The notes beneath the pieces were generated by a model. The model saw only the letters and a list, made by a program, of their open reading frames with translations. It had not been told where the DNA came from and made no database searches. A stretch of DNA of 64,000 nt from RGIG7213 sp045540335. GTDB taxonomy: Bacteria; Bacillota; Clostridia; Oscillospirales; CAG-272. The DNA lies in NCBI GenBank assembly GCA_045540335.1, contig JAZQHC010000044.1, forward strand, positions 91,767 to 155,766, read 5' to 3'. Positions 6,916 to 15,760 of the stretch are shown piece after piece (within the stretch, counting starts at the first letter, position 1; each line of letters begins with the position of its first letter). A program made the position numbers and the translations under genes.

Positions 6916-8391
6916 ATTAAACTTTCCCAATTACTAAAGGGCGTTTGCATTGTAAAAGCAAGCAGTGATTTTCTTCAAACGGAAATAAAGGATATAAAAG
7001 AGGATTCGCGCCTTATCCAATCGGGGGATATGTTTATTGCCATGAACGGCACCGTTTGCGATGGGGAGGATTACATAGCACAATCAATTTCAAACGGTGC
7101 TGTGTGTATTATTTCGGAAAGCAAGGGCGACCCTCTGTGCGAAATATCGGGCGTGTGCTTCGTTCAGGTGCATAACGTCAGACGCGCGTGCGCCGTGATA
7201 TGGAGTAATTATTACGGCAACCCCGAAAGATATTTAAAGCTTATCGGTGTAACGGGCACAAACGGCAAAACCACCGTTTGTAAAATGATAAAGCAGATAT
7301 TTGATTATTCAAGCACCAAATGTGCCATAATCGGAACTGTGAATAACGGTATCGGTACGGATATGACAAAATCCGATATGACGACCCCGATACCGAAGGA
7401 TTTCTTCTTTCTTCTTTTTCAGTATTTGCAAAAGGGGGCAGAGGTTGTCGTGCTTGAGGCTTCTTCCCACGCGTTGCGCCAGGAAAGGCTTGCCCCGTGT
7501 ACGTTTGATGTGTCGGTGCTGACGAATATTACCTCTGACCATATGGATTTTCATAAAACTATGGAGGATTACGTATCTTCCAAATGCAAGCTGTTTACAC
7601 AAAGTAAAACGGTTATTCTGAACGGCGATGACCCGTATGCGAAAACCGTTGCCAAGCGTACCAGAGGATATAAAAAATTTTGTACGTTAAATGAAAACGG
7701 CGAAATACGTGCAAGCAACGTAAAAGATTTTGGCAAAAACGGAATCAGCTTTCTTTACAACGGCAAAACGCAAGTAAAATTGCCGTTGGCAGGTGCTTTC
7801 AACGTGATGAACGCCGTGCAGGCACTTGCCGTGTGCGAGGTGTTCGGCGTTTCGTGCGATATCGGCGCACAGGCACTTGAAAAAATGCAATACGTAAAGG
7901 GCAGATGCGAAATATTACAATTTGAAGAAAGTATAGCACCTGATTATTCTGTAATAATAGATTTTGCCCATACTCCCGATGCGCTTGAAAATATTTTGAA
8001 ATCATGCCGCATAATTGCTGAAAAACGCGTTATCGTTGTGTTTGGCTGCGGCGGTGACAGAGATAAAACAAAACGCCCCGAAATGGGCAGAATAGCCTCT
8101 CGTATGGCTGATATTTCGATTATAACCTGTGATAACAGCCGAAGCGAAAGACCCGATGCTATAATATCGGATATATTAAAGGGTGTAGATAAGCATTCTC
8201 TATATACCGTGTTGGAAAACAGAACGGATGCCATATATTACGCACTTGATACGGCACGAAAGGGCGACGTGGTTTTGCTTGCGGGTAAGGGCCATGAAGA
8301 ATACGAAATAAATTCAAACGGAAAAATACCGTATTCCGAAAGAAGCCTCGTGCAGGAGTATTTAAAAAGAAGATTTACCGAAAAGGGATGA
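6916..8391 (+). CDS. murE: UDP-MurNAc-tripeptide synthetase MurE
   Basis: About 491 residues. Seen: the Mur ligase P-loop TGTNGKTT at about residue 113, EASSHAL, the middle domain SDHMDFH, and the C-terminal DNSRSERP. The last corresponds to the DNPRxE signature of meso-diaminopimelate-adding enzymes, which fits dapA and dapB in this window. MurE adds the third amino acid to UDP-MurNAc-L-Ala-D-Glu in the cytoplasm. Start: family N-termini read MKLSQLL; here IKLSQLL begins with ATT at 6916, eight bases after AAAAGGG. A GTG at 6907 is in frame but touches that same purine run, leaving it no ribosome binding site. I therefore prefer the ATT start. Confidence 0.93.
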   Translation: MKLSQLLKGVCIVKASSDFLQTEIKDIKEDSRLIQSGDMFIAMNGTVCDGEDYIAQSISNGAVCIISESKGDPLCEISGVCFVQVHNVRRACAVIWSNYYGNPERYLKLIGVTGTNGKTTVCKMIKQIFDYSSTKCAIIGTVNNGIGTDMTKSDMTTPIPKDFFFLLFQYLQKGAEVVVLEASSHALRQERLAPCTFDVSVLTNITSDHMDFHKTMEDYVSSKCKLFTQSKTVILNGDDPYAKTVAKRTRGYKKFCTLNENGEIRASNVKDFGKNGISFLYNGKTQVKLPLAGAFNVMNAVQALAVCEVFGVSCDIGAQALEKMQYVKGRCEILQFEESIAPDYSVIIDFAHTPDALENILKSCRIIAEKRVIVVFGCGGDRDKTKRPEMGRIASRMADISIITCDNSRSERPDAIISDILKGVDKHSLYTVLENRTDAIYYALDTARKGDVVLLAGKGHEEYEINSNGKIPYSERSLVQEYLKRRFTEKG

Positions 8392-8396
8392 TATCA

Positions 8397-9812
8397 ATGG
8401 AAAATAAAACGCTGTTTACGTTGAAGCAAGCCGCGCAATGGTGCGGCGGTACTGTGTTTGGCAAGGATGTTGCCGTCAACTCGGTAATAATAGATTCAAG
8501 AGATGCAACGAATGCACAGGGTATCATGTTCGTTGCATTGAAGGGCGAAAATACAGACGGGCATAAGTATATAAAAAGTGCAATAGAAAACGGTGCCTGC
8601 TGTGCCCTTTGCGAGCAAGCCCCCGAAGGCGTAAACGCACTTGTTGTAAATGATGCCTTGCAAGGGCTTGACGATATTGCAGAAGGGTATAAAAGAAATA
8701 TAAAAACAACTACGATAGGAATAACGGGAAGCGTTGGAAAAACCACAACTAAGGAAATGGCGTCTGCCGTGTTCGCAACGCAATATAAAACCCATAAATC
8801 CGAAGGTAATTTTAACAGCGTTATCGGATTGCCGCTGGTTGTGTTCGGCATGCCTGAAGATACGCAGGCGGCAGTTTTCGAAATGGGTATGAGCAATAAG
8901 GGCGAAATATCCGCCATGGCAAAAATAGCGCGTCCGAATGCGGCTATTATAACCAACGTCGGAACTTCGCACATTGAAATGCTTGGAAGCAGGGAAAATA
9001 TTTTAAAGGCAAAGCTTGAAATAGCAGATTATTTCGACGAAAGCGGAATACTTGTAATGAACGGCGACGATCCGTTTTTGTGGGGCGAAAAAGATACCCC
9101 TGTAAAATATAAAAAAATATACACATCTGCCTTTAATGAAGACGCCGATTTTCAAAGCAAAAATATACGATTCGCCGCAGAAGGCGTTAAGTTTGACGTG
9201 TATATAAAAGCCGAAAACAGAACCGTTGCGGATATATCGGTGCCTGCAGCGGGAATGCATAACGTATATAATGCAACAAACGTTTTTGCCTGTGCTTACA
9301 GTATGGGAATAAGCGAGGATAACATTAAAAAAGGTCTTTTAAATTATAAAACAACGGGCTTGCGGCAAAAGATATATTCTGTGGGCAATTATACGGTTAT
9401 TGCAGACTGTTATAATGCATCGCCCGAATCTATGAAAGCGTCAAGTAAAACGTTAGTACAGCTTGCCAAGGATAAAAATACAAGATCCCACGCGGTGCTG
9501 GGCGAAATGCGCGAGCTGGGCGCGGCAAGCACGGCACTTCATATCGACGTTGGTGCATCAATGTACCAAAACGGCGTTGATTTTCTGTATTTGTGGGGAA
9601 CGAATGCATCGGTAATTGCAAAGGGTGCAGAGGATGCAGGTATGCCGAAGGAACGTATTTTCGTTTTTTACGACGGTGCATCGTACGATGAATTAAGTGC
9701 CGCACTTTTGAAAAATATGGAAAACGGCGATGCCGTAATGTTCAAAGCAAGCAGATTCGTAAAATTAGAAGATGCAATAGAAAATTTTGAAGGAAATTTT
9801 AAGCAGGTTTGA
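8397..9812 (+). CDS. murF: UDP-MurNAc-tripeptide D-Ala-D-Ala ligase MurF
   Basis: 471 residues from ATG 8397, preceded by AAAAGGG overlapping the murE stop region. Seen: N-terminal substrate domain with DSRDATNAQGIMFVAL, P-loop TGSVGKTTTKE at about residue 110, EMGMSNKGEI, TNVGTSHIEMLGS, and DCYNASPESMKAS with GEMRELGAAS in the C-terminal domain, all MurF hallmarks. The enzyme finishes the cytoplasmic precursor UDP-MurNAc-pentapeptide by adding D-Ala-D-Ala with ATP. It lies five bases after murE and is followed directly by mraY, the usual order. Confidence 0.95.
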   Translation: MENKTLFTLKQAAQWCGGTVFGKDVAVNSVIIDSRDATNAQGIMFVALKGENTDGHKYIKSAIENGACCALCEQAPEGVNALVVNDALQGLDDIAEGYKRNIKTTTIGITGSVGKTTTKEMASAVFATQYKTHKSEGNFNSVIGLPLVVFGMPEDTQAAVFEMGMSNKGEISAMAKIARPNAAIITNVGTSHIEMLGSRENILKAKLEIADYFDESGILVMNGDDPFLWGEKDTPVKYKKIYTSAFNEDADFQSKNIRFAAEGVKFDVYIKAENRTVADISVPAAGMHNVYNATNVFACAYSMGISEDNIKKGLLNYKTTGLRQKIYSVGNYTVIADCYNASPESMKASSKTLVQLAKDKNTRSHAVLGEMRELGAASTALHIDVGASMYQNGVDFLYLWGTNASVIAKGAEDAGMPKERIFVFYDGASYDELSAALLKNMENGDAVMFKASRFVKLEDAIENFEGNFKQV

Positions 9813-9813
9813 T

Positions 9814-10812
9814 ATGACACAACAAATGGCGGTTTTTATATTGTGCCTTGTATGCTCGTTTTTCGTATGCACGGCAAGCACAAGATTTCTTATACCAAAA
9901 TTAAAAAGCCTTAAAATGGGGCAAAAAATTCTTGATATAGGTCCTCGCTGGCATAAAGGCAAAGAGGGCACGCCGACGATGGGCGGCCTTGCCATGCTTA
10001 TCAGTGCGTTTATAACGGGAATAGCGGCGTTGGGATATTGCATATACCTTCAAGGTATAGCCTTTGCGCTTAAAGCGGTGTTTACGGTAATCATGGCGTT
10101 GCTGTATGGCGCGATCGGCATAATAGACGACCGTGTTAAGCTGTTGAAAAAACAAAACGAAGGATTAACGGCAAAGCAAAAGTATCTTTTGCAGGTTTTG
10201 ATTGCAGGACTTTATCTTGCATCGCTTGCACTTACGGGAAATCTTTCCACTGCTTTGATAATACCGTTTACGTCATTCAGTATAGATCTCGGCTTTGCGT
10301 ATTACATATTTGCCCTGCTTCTTATAACGGGTATAGTAAACGCCGCAAACCTTACAGACGGTATTGACGGGCTTGCTTCTACCGTAACGCTTATAATAGG
10401 CGGCTTTTTCGCCGCGGTTTCTATGAAATTGGGCGCAGACTATATATCCTCTTCGGCACTTTCTGCAATACTTATCGGCGTATGTCTGGGATTTCTTATG
10501 TATAATGCATACCCTGCAAAAATATTCATGGGTGATACCGGCTCGCTGTTTTTAGGCGGCATGGCGTGCGGTCTTGCGTTTATGGTAGAATCCCCCCTTA
10601 TAATCGTTATAGGCGGAATAATATACATAATAGAAGCGGCAAGCGTTATTATTCAGGTATTGTATTTTAAGCTTACATCGGGAAAACGCTTTTTCAAAAT
10701 GGCACCTATACATCACCATTTTGAAATGTGCGGTCTTACCGAGATAAAAATTTGTACTCTTTTCGGTGCGGTAACGGCTTTATGCTGTGTTATCGCCTAT
10801 TTCGGAGTATAA
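9814..10812 (+). CDS. mraY: Phospho-N-acetylmuramoyl-pentapeptide transferase
   Basis: 332 residues with about ten membrane helices. Seen: GTPTMGGLAML, the loop IDDRVKLLKKQNEGL with the catalytic Asp pair, NLTDGIDGLA, MGDTGSLFLGG and the C-terminal HHHFE. MraY moves phospho-MurNAc-pentapeptide from UDP to undecaprenyl phosphate, making lipid I at the inner face of the membrane. The ATG at 9814 follows the murF TGA by one base. An in-frame TTG at 9787 lies inside murF and is less likely. No murD follows it; the next gene is ftsW. Confidence 0.96.
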   Translation: MTQQMAVFILCLVCSFFVCTASTRFLIPKLKSLKMGQKILDIGPRWHKGKEGTPTMGGLAMLISAFITGIAALGYCIYLQGIAFALKAVFTVIMALLYGAIGIIDDRVKLLKKQNEGLTAKQKYLLQVLIAGLYLASLALTGNLSTALIIPFTSFSIDLGFAYYIFALLLITGIVNAANLTDGIDGLASTVTLIIGGFFAAVSMKLGADYISSSALSAILIGVCLGFLMYNAYPAKIFMGDTGSLFLGGMACGLAFMVESPLIIVIGGIIYIIEAASVIIQVLYFKLTSGKRFFKMAPIHHHFEMCGLTEIKICTLFGAVTALCCVIAYFGV

Positions 10813-10834
10813 TTATTAAAATTCGGAGGGCAGA

Positions 10835-12175
10835 ATGGCTGACAATAGAATAAACGACCGTGCCCCCGTTTCCTCAAAAACAGAGGCCCGCCCCGCGTTA
10901 AACGGAGCATCAAGAAAAATAGTAAAGTCTGCCGATACAGTTCAAGGCGGCGAGCTTACAATATCTCAAAGCAGGGGCAAATACCGCGCAGAGCGTGTTA
11001 TAAACAGGGTTAAAACAGGTTTTGACAGACCGCTTATAGTAATAATCGCAATGCTGCTTCTGTTCGGTACTGTAATGGTGTTTTCTGCAAGCTACGCATG
11101 GGCAGAAAACGATTACGGAGATAGCTTTTACTGGGTAAAACGCCATATATTGTGGATAGCTATCGGATTTGCGGCAATGTTTATCGTAATGCAGTTTGAT
11201 TATAAGGTGTTTTTAAAATTCACCCCTGCAATATTTACAGTTTCGTTCGTATGCCTTTGCCTTGTGCCGATAATAGGAAAAACCGTTAACGGCGCAAAAC
11301 GGTGGATAGCGATAGGGCCAATACAAATACAGCCCACGGAAATGATGAAGCTTGCGCTTGTTTTGATGCTTTCGTGGTATATATCAAAATACGTAATGGC
11401 ATCGCGCGACCTTGATTCTTTTACCGCAAAAGGTAAGAAAAAGGGAATTTTTAAGCTTACGTTAAAGGAATATCTTCCCATATTTTTCAGAGAGGTTTTT
11501 ATACCGTTTGCCATCGTTGGCTTGGTTTGCATTATAACCATACTTGAAAAGCATATGTCCGGTACTATCATTTTGTTCTGTATCGGCATGATCGTAATAT
11601 TTATAGGCAAGGTATCCGTAAGATGGATAGCCGCGCTTTTTGCAGTAGGCGGTATAGGTGCGGCAATACTTATAACGCAAACGGGATACACAAGCGACCG
11701 TATCATGGCATGGCTTGACCCTTTTAAATACGAGCTTGACGAGGGTTGGCAAATAGTACAAAGCCTTTATGCAATTTGTTCGGGCGGACTTTTCGGCGTT
11801 GGTATAGGTAATTCAACGCAAAAACATATGTACCTGCCGGAACCGCAAAACGACTACATATTCGCAATTATATGTGAAGAGCTTGGCTTTATAGGCGCAA
11901 TGGCGCTGTTCGTTATGCTGGGCGTGCTTGTTTACAGAGGTATCGTTATATCACGCAGGGCGCCGGATAGTTATTCTAAGCTTGTTGCCATAGGTATTAC
12001 GGGTAAAATAGCAATACAATCGCTTTTAAATATTGCGGTTGTTACAAATACGCTTCCCCCTACGGGTATTTCGCTTCCGTTTATATCGTACGGCGGTACT
12101 GCGTTGATACTTTTAATGTGTGAAATGGGCATTTTACTTTCTATTTCAAGATATTCATATCAGAAAAAAGCATAA
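10835..12175 (+). CDS. ftsW: Septal peptidoglycan polymerase FtsW (SEDS family)
   Basis: 446 residues, ATG 10835 preceded by GGAGGG. A long hydrophilic N-terminus (about 65 residues) precedes the multi-helix SEDS domain. Seen: GPIQIQPTEMMKLAL, HMYLPEPQNDYIFAII with the following CEELGFIG, and the last-helix signature LPFISYGGTALIL, all standard FtsW/RodA motifs. FtsW polymerises glycan strands from lipid II together with the class B PBP encoded two genes upstream of mraY. Position in the dcw cluster makes FtsW rather than RodA or SpoVE the first choice, although SpoVE is very close in sequence and could occupy this slot in spore formers. Confidence 0.9.
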   Translation: MADNRINDRAPVSSKTEARPALNGASRKIVKSADTVQGGELTISQSRGKYRAERVINRVKTGFDRPLIVIIAMLLLFGTVMVFSASYAWAENDYGDSFYWVKRHILWIAIGFAAMFIVMQFDYKVFLKFTPAIFTVSFVCLCLVPIIGKTVNGAKRWIAIGPIQIQPTEMMKLALVLMLSWYISKYVMASRDLDSFTAKGKKKGIFKLTLKEYLPIFFREVFIPFAIVGLVCIITILEKHMSGTIILFCIGMIVIFIGKVSVRWIAALFAVGGIGAAILITQTGYTSDRIMAWLDPFKYELDEGWQIVQSLYAICSGGLFGVGIGNSTQKHMYLPEPQNDYIFAIICEELGFIGAMALFVMLGVLVYRGIVISRRAPDSYSKLVAIGITGKIAIQSLLNIAVVTNTLPPTGISLPFISYGGTALILLMCEMGILLSISRYSYQKKA

Positions 12176-12193
12176 TTTAAAGAGTAATTAAAA

Positions 12194-13312
12194 ATGAAAA
12201 TATTATTTACGGGCGGCGGCACGGGCGGCCACGTTAACCCCGCGCTTGCCATTGCAGAAACGGTAAAAAAACACGATCCAAAGGCAGAAATAGCCTTTGT
12301 CGGAACGCCGAAGGGTATAGAAAATAAGCTTGTATCAAAAGCAGGCTATCCAATACATCACATAAATATACAAGGCTTGCGCCGCAGCTTAAGCTTGCAA
12401 AACGTAAAAACGCTTTATCTTACGATAACAAGCGTTTCAAAAGCGAAAAAGCTTTTGAAAAAAGAAAAGCCCGACTGCGTTATCGGCACGGGCGGATACG
12501 TTTGCTATCCGTTGGTTAAGGCGGCATCAAAGTTGAAAATTCCTACGGCAGTACACGAATCCAATTCTATCCCGGGTGTGGCTATCAAAATGCTTGCCCC
12601 TTACGTTGATATCATATTTACCGATTTCGAAAAAACAAGCGAGTATATAAAGCCGCAATACCGCAATAAAATAATCCACGTGGGCAACCCGTATTTTGAA
12701 AACGGCGAATCATATACTTACGAAAAAGCAAGAAAAGAGCTTGGCATAGAAGAAGACGATTACAGCGTTTTGGTTTACGGCGGTTCTCTAGGTGCGGCAA
12801 ATATCAATTCCAACGTTGTAAAATGGGCAAGCGAAAATATAAAAAATAATAAGAAAATCAAGCTTACGCACGCCGCAGGTGCAGCGGGATTTGAAAAAAC
12901 GAAGGCAGAATATGCAGCCTGTGGGCTTGATAAATGCGAAAATGCAGAGCTTCTTGAATATATCTACGATATGCCGAAGCGAATGGCGGCATCAGACGTG
13001 GTAGTATGCCGTGCCGGCGCTATGACCTTGTCGGAATTGGCAATGGCGGGCAAAGCATCTGTTTTGATACCGTTTCCTTACGCGGCAGAAAACCATCAGT
13101 ACAAAAATGCAGAGGTGCTTGCAAAGGCAAACGCAGCGTTGATGATACCCGACGGCGAGCTTAACGAAACCACGTTAAATACAGCCATTTCAAAAATATT
13201 GTTTGAAAAAGGTGCAAAACAGGCAATGCAAGATAAAATAAGAACCTTCGCAATGCCGAATGCCAATGAAGAAATATATAAAAATATTCAAAAATTGCTG
13301 AAAGGGGGATAA
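12194..13312 (+). CDS. murG: Lipid II synthase MurG
   Basis: 372 residues. Seen: the N-terminal glycine loop TGGGTGGHVNPALAIAE, HESNSIPGVAIK, and GGSLGAANINSNV. The C-terminal donor-binding region carries CRAGAMTLSELAMAGKASVL and PFPYAAENHQYKNA. MurG (GT28) adds GlcNAc from UDP-GlcNAc to lipid I on the cytoplasmic face of the membrane, giving lipid II. It lies 18 bases after ftsW and three bases before ftsQ. murC and murB, which often follow murG, are not here. Confidence 0.96.
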   Translation: MKILFTGGGTGGHVNPALAIAETVKKHDPKAEIAFVGTPKGIENKLVSKAGYPIHHINIQGLRRSLSLQNVKTLYLTITSVSKAKKLLKKEKPDCVIGTGGYVCYPLVKAASKLKIPTAVHESNSIPGVAIKMLAPYVDIIFTDFEKTSEYIKPQYRNKIIHVGNPYFENGESYTYEKARKELGIEEDDYSVLVYGGSLGAANINSNVVKWASENIKNNKKIKLTHAAGAAGFEKTKAEYAACGLDKCENAELLEYIYDMPKRMAASDVVVCRAGAMTLSELAMAGKASVLIPFPYAAENHQYKNAEVLAKANAALMIPDGELNETTLNTAISKILFEKGAKQAMQDKIRTFAMPNANEEIYKNIQKLLKGG

Positions 13313-13315
13313 TAA

Positions 13316-14203
13316 TTGAAAAGAAATAAATTATACGAGTTTTCAGACGGGAAAATCATAAAAAAAGCCGAAGAAGAAAACGAAAAAGACGAACTTCTTG
13401 CAGATTTTTTTGAAGAAGAAGACCCATCGGATAACACCGAAGCACTTGAAAACGCCAAAGAAAATTTCGATACACGCCAATCGCGTGAAAGATTCAAACG
13501 TATTTTAACCGCAAGCATAGTATCCTCGCTTTTGGTAGTTTCCGCATTAATGTTTTGTTTTCCGTTAAGAAACGTTACAGTCGTATGGGAAAACGGGCAA
13601 AACAACTTGGATATAAGCGATACAGTTAAAGATTCCGTAGGCGGAAACGTTTTGTTTGCAAATAAACAAAACGTAAAAGACGCCTTGCAGAAAAAATATC
13701 CGCAGATATACGATATAAAGCTTGAAAAAAAGCTGCCATTCGGTATTGAAGTAACCGTTTTCGAGGAAAGTGCAAAATACTTTATCACACTTGACGGCGA
13801 TCATTATATTCTTTCCGAAGATCTGCGCGTGCTTTCACGTGTAAACGATATTGAAAGTACAGAAGGGCTTTTGCCTGTTAGTGCTTCGGGCATAAAATGC
13901 GCCATTGCGGGGCAGTACGTTGAATTTCACGCGGAATATCAATACGATTACGTGAAAGAATTGCTTAACGATATTTCAAAGCATCAGCTATACGGCAACG
14001 TAAGGTCTGTCGATCTGACGGACAAGTTTGATATAAAGCTTGATTACGACAATAGGTTTACGGTAATACTTGGCGTCGGTGAAAACGTTCACACGAAGCT
14101 TACCCTGGCACAAGCATATATTGACAGCTTGCCTTCAGACGAAAAGGGAATAATAGATTCTTCCTCTACGGACAAGGGTACGTACGTTTCGCTGATGAAA
14201 TAA
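13316..14203 (+). CDS. ftsQ: Cell division protein FtsQ/DivIB
   Basis: 295 residues from TTG 13316, with AAAGGGGG upstream. Layout: a very acidic cytoplasmic N-terminus of about 60 residues, one membrane helix at about 65-85 (ILTASIVSSLLVVSALMFCF), then an outside POTRA-like domain (NNLDISDTVKDSVGGNVLF) and the FtsQ/DivIB beta domain. It links the late division proteins (FtsL, DivIC, PBP) at the septum. Sequence identity in this family is weak; position between murG and ftsZ and the topology support the call. Confidence 0.85.
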   Translation: MKRNKLYEFSDGKIIKKAEEENEKDELLADFFEEEDPSDNTEALENAKENFDTRQSRERFKRILTASIVSSLLVVSALMFCFPLRNVTVVWENGQNNLDISDTVKDSVGGNVLFANKQNVKDALQKKYPQIYDIKLEKKLPFGIEVTVFEESAKYFITLDGDHYILSEDLRVLSRVNDIESTEGLLPVSASGIKCAIAGQYVEFHAEYQYDYVKELLNDISKHQLYGNVRSVDLTDKFDIKLDYDNRFTVILGVGENVHTKLTLAQAYIDSLPSDEKGIIDSSSTDKGTYVSLMK

Positions 14204-14432
14204 TTCATTTACAAATATTCCGAAATTGAAAACATTTGTGCGCGATTTTGTAAAATGTAAAGAAAATTTTCGGTTTAATATTGAATTTAACAAAAAAACA
14301 TATTATTATATGTTTAATATAATGTCTAATTATACGCAATGCATTGAAAAGGTGCGTTGTACGGCGGCAGTTTTCCACACTGCGGACACCGCCGTAAAAA
14401 ATTACATATAGCAGGTGGAGAAGGAGATTGAA
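14204..14432 (+). promoter_or_regulatory. ftsZ leader with promoter-like AT stretch and hairpin
   Basis: No gene seen. An AT-rich stretch holds a TATAAT at 14318-14323 without a clear -35. Downstream, ACGGCGG (14361-14367) pairs with CCGCCGT (14389-14395), with an inner GCAG/CTGC pair. This strong hairpin is not followed by a T-run, so it is not a normal terminator. It would lie in the ftsZ 5' leader and could tune mRNA stability or translation; that is inference. ftsZ therefore probably has its own promoter in addition to read-through. Confidence 0.4.
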
Positions 14433-15554
14433 ATGGGATACGAACTTGACGCCGGAATTGACAGCGTTGTAAAAATCAAGGTTGTCGGTATAGGTGGCGG
14501 CGGTAACAATGCCGTTAACCGCATGATAGCGTCCAACGTAGGCGGTGTAGAATACATTGCCGTAAATACAGATAAAATGGTGCTGTTTAATTCCAGCGCA
14601 CAACAAAAAATTCCGATAGGCGAAAAAATCACGAAGGGCCACGGCGCAGGCGCAAATCCTGACGTTGGCGCACGCGCAGCGGAAGAAAGCATTGACGAAA
14701 TCGTTGCCGCTATCGAAGGGGCAGATATGGTATTCGTAACCGCAGGTATGGGCGGCGGTACAGGTACGGGTGCAGCACCTATCGTTGCAAAGGTTGCAAA
14801 GGATATGGGCGTTCTTACCGTAGGTATCGTTACGAAGCCCTTCGCTTTTGAAGGTAAACGCAGAATGGAACAGGCAGAGGCAGGCATTGCACGCCTTGGC
14901 GAAATAGTTGACTCTTTGATAGTTATACCCAACGAAAGATTAAAGCAGGTTTCCGACACGCGCATTACGCTTGCTAACGCGTTCGACGTAGCAGACGACG
15001 TTCTTCGCCGCGGTGTTGCCAGCGTTGTAGAACTTATCAACGGCATCGGTATAATCAACCTCGACTTTGCAGACGTTACGGCAGTTATGCACGATGCAGG
15101 CTACGCACACATGGGCGTTGGCTCTGCAAAAGGAAAAGACAAGGCAGAAACAGCAGCACGCGCAGCTATTTCTTCGCCCCTTTTGGAAACATCTATTACA
15201 GGTGCAAGAGGTATTATTATCAATATCACAGCTTCGCCTGATATCGGTCTTGAAGAGATCGACGTTGCTTCCGCTATGATCAGTGCTGAAGCACATCCCG
15301 ATGCAACTGTTATCTGGGGTGCTGCATTCGACCAAACGCTGGAAGACGAAATGCGTATTACCGTTATTGCTACCGGATTTGACGGTGCTGTAAGAAACAC
15401 GACCGTTAAAGTTCCCGAAGTAAGAAAATCCGCAGCGGTATCCGCACCTGCAGCTGTTGCTGTTGAAGAAAAAAAGGCAGATGATGAAGTTATCGCACAG
15501 GACGAGTTTGATTACCTCATCGATATGCTTAAAAAGAAAAAGAATAACGATTAA
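14433..15554 (+). CDS. ftsZ: Cell division GTPase FtsZ
   Basis: 373 residues from ATG 14433 (AAGGAG six bases before; an in-frame GTG at 14415 would overlap the SD). Seen: VVGIGGGGNNAVNRMI, NTDKMVL, the tubulin signature GGGTGTGAAP at about residue 106, then NLDFADVTAVM and the polymerisation domain. The tail after about residue 320 is Ala/Lys/Glu rich, and the end DEFDYLIDMLKKKK resembles the conserved C-terminal peptide that binds FtsA or SepF. FtsZ polymerises with GTP into the Z-ring. ftsA is absent upstream, as usual in Clostridia. Confidence 0.97.
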   Translation: MGYELDAGIDSVVKIKVVGIGGGGNNAVNRMIASNVGGVEYIAVNTDKMVLFNSSAQQKIPIGEKITKGHGAGANPDVGARAAEESIDEIVAAIEGADMVFVTAGMGGGTGTGAAPIVAKVAKDMGVLTVGIVTKPFAFEGKRRMEQAEAGIARLGEIVDSLIVIPNERLKQVSDTRITLANAFDVADDVLRRGVASVVELINGIGIINLDFADVTAVMHDAGYAHMGVGSAKGKDKAETAARAAISSPLLETSITGARGIIINITASPDIGLEEIDVASAMISAEAHPDATVIWGAAFDQTLEDEMRITVIATGFDGAVRNTTVKVPEVRKSAAVSAPAAVAVEEKKADDEVIAQDEFDYLIDMLKKKKNND

Positions 15555-15583
15555 TTATTAAATTTTGAAGGAGGTGGGCCGAT

Positions 15584-15655
15584 TTGTCACCCGACAGTAG
15601 TCGATTATGTACTAAAGCAATATCGGTTCGCCCCTTTTCGTTGAACCGTAAATAA
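15584..15655 (+). other. Possible 23-codon mini-ORF or structured RNA after ftsZ
   Basis: A textbook ribosome binding site (GAAGGAGGTG, 15568-15577) is followed after six bases by a TTG that opens 23 codons (peptide begins MSPDSSRLCTKAIS) and ends at TAA 15653-15655. The same stretch can fold: CGAC-AGTA-GTCG (about 15592-15603) and CGGTTC/GAACCG (about 15624-15648). This is the position where spoIIGA often begins in Clostridia. I cannot tell a small peptide, a leader or a relic apart. Confidence 0.3.
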
Positions 15656-15658
15656 AAA

Positions 15659-15685
15659 AAGACTGCACTTTTACAGTGCAGTCTT
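15659..15685 (+). terminator. Hairpin after ftsZ
   Basis: AAGACTGCACT pairs perfectly with AGTGCAGTCTT around a five-base loop. The plus-strand tail (TTGTACCGTTTTT) is a weak U-tract; on the minus strand a run of seven T follows. It probably ends dcw/ftsZ transcription. Confidence 0.6.
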
Positions 15686-15760
15686 GTACCGTTTTTCAAT
15701 GGGTGCTTTCCGATTTTGTTGCAGTGCATAATAAAATTTTCTTTAGAAAGGATTTTTATT

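Noticed and set aside
14402..15058. Long open frame on the strand opposite ftsZ (218 codons)
   Set aside because: Composition is that of an antisense shadow (Pro/Ser/Thr/Ile rich, no motif) and ftsZ itself is certain.
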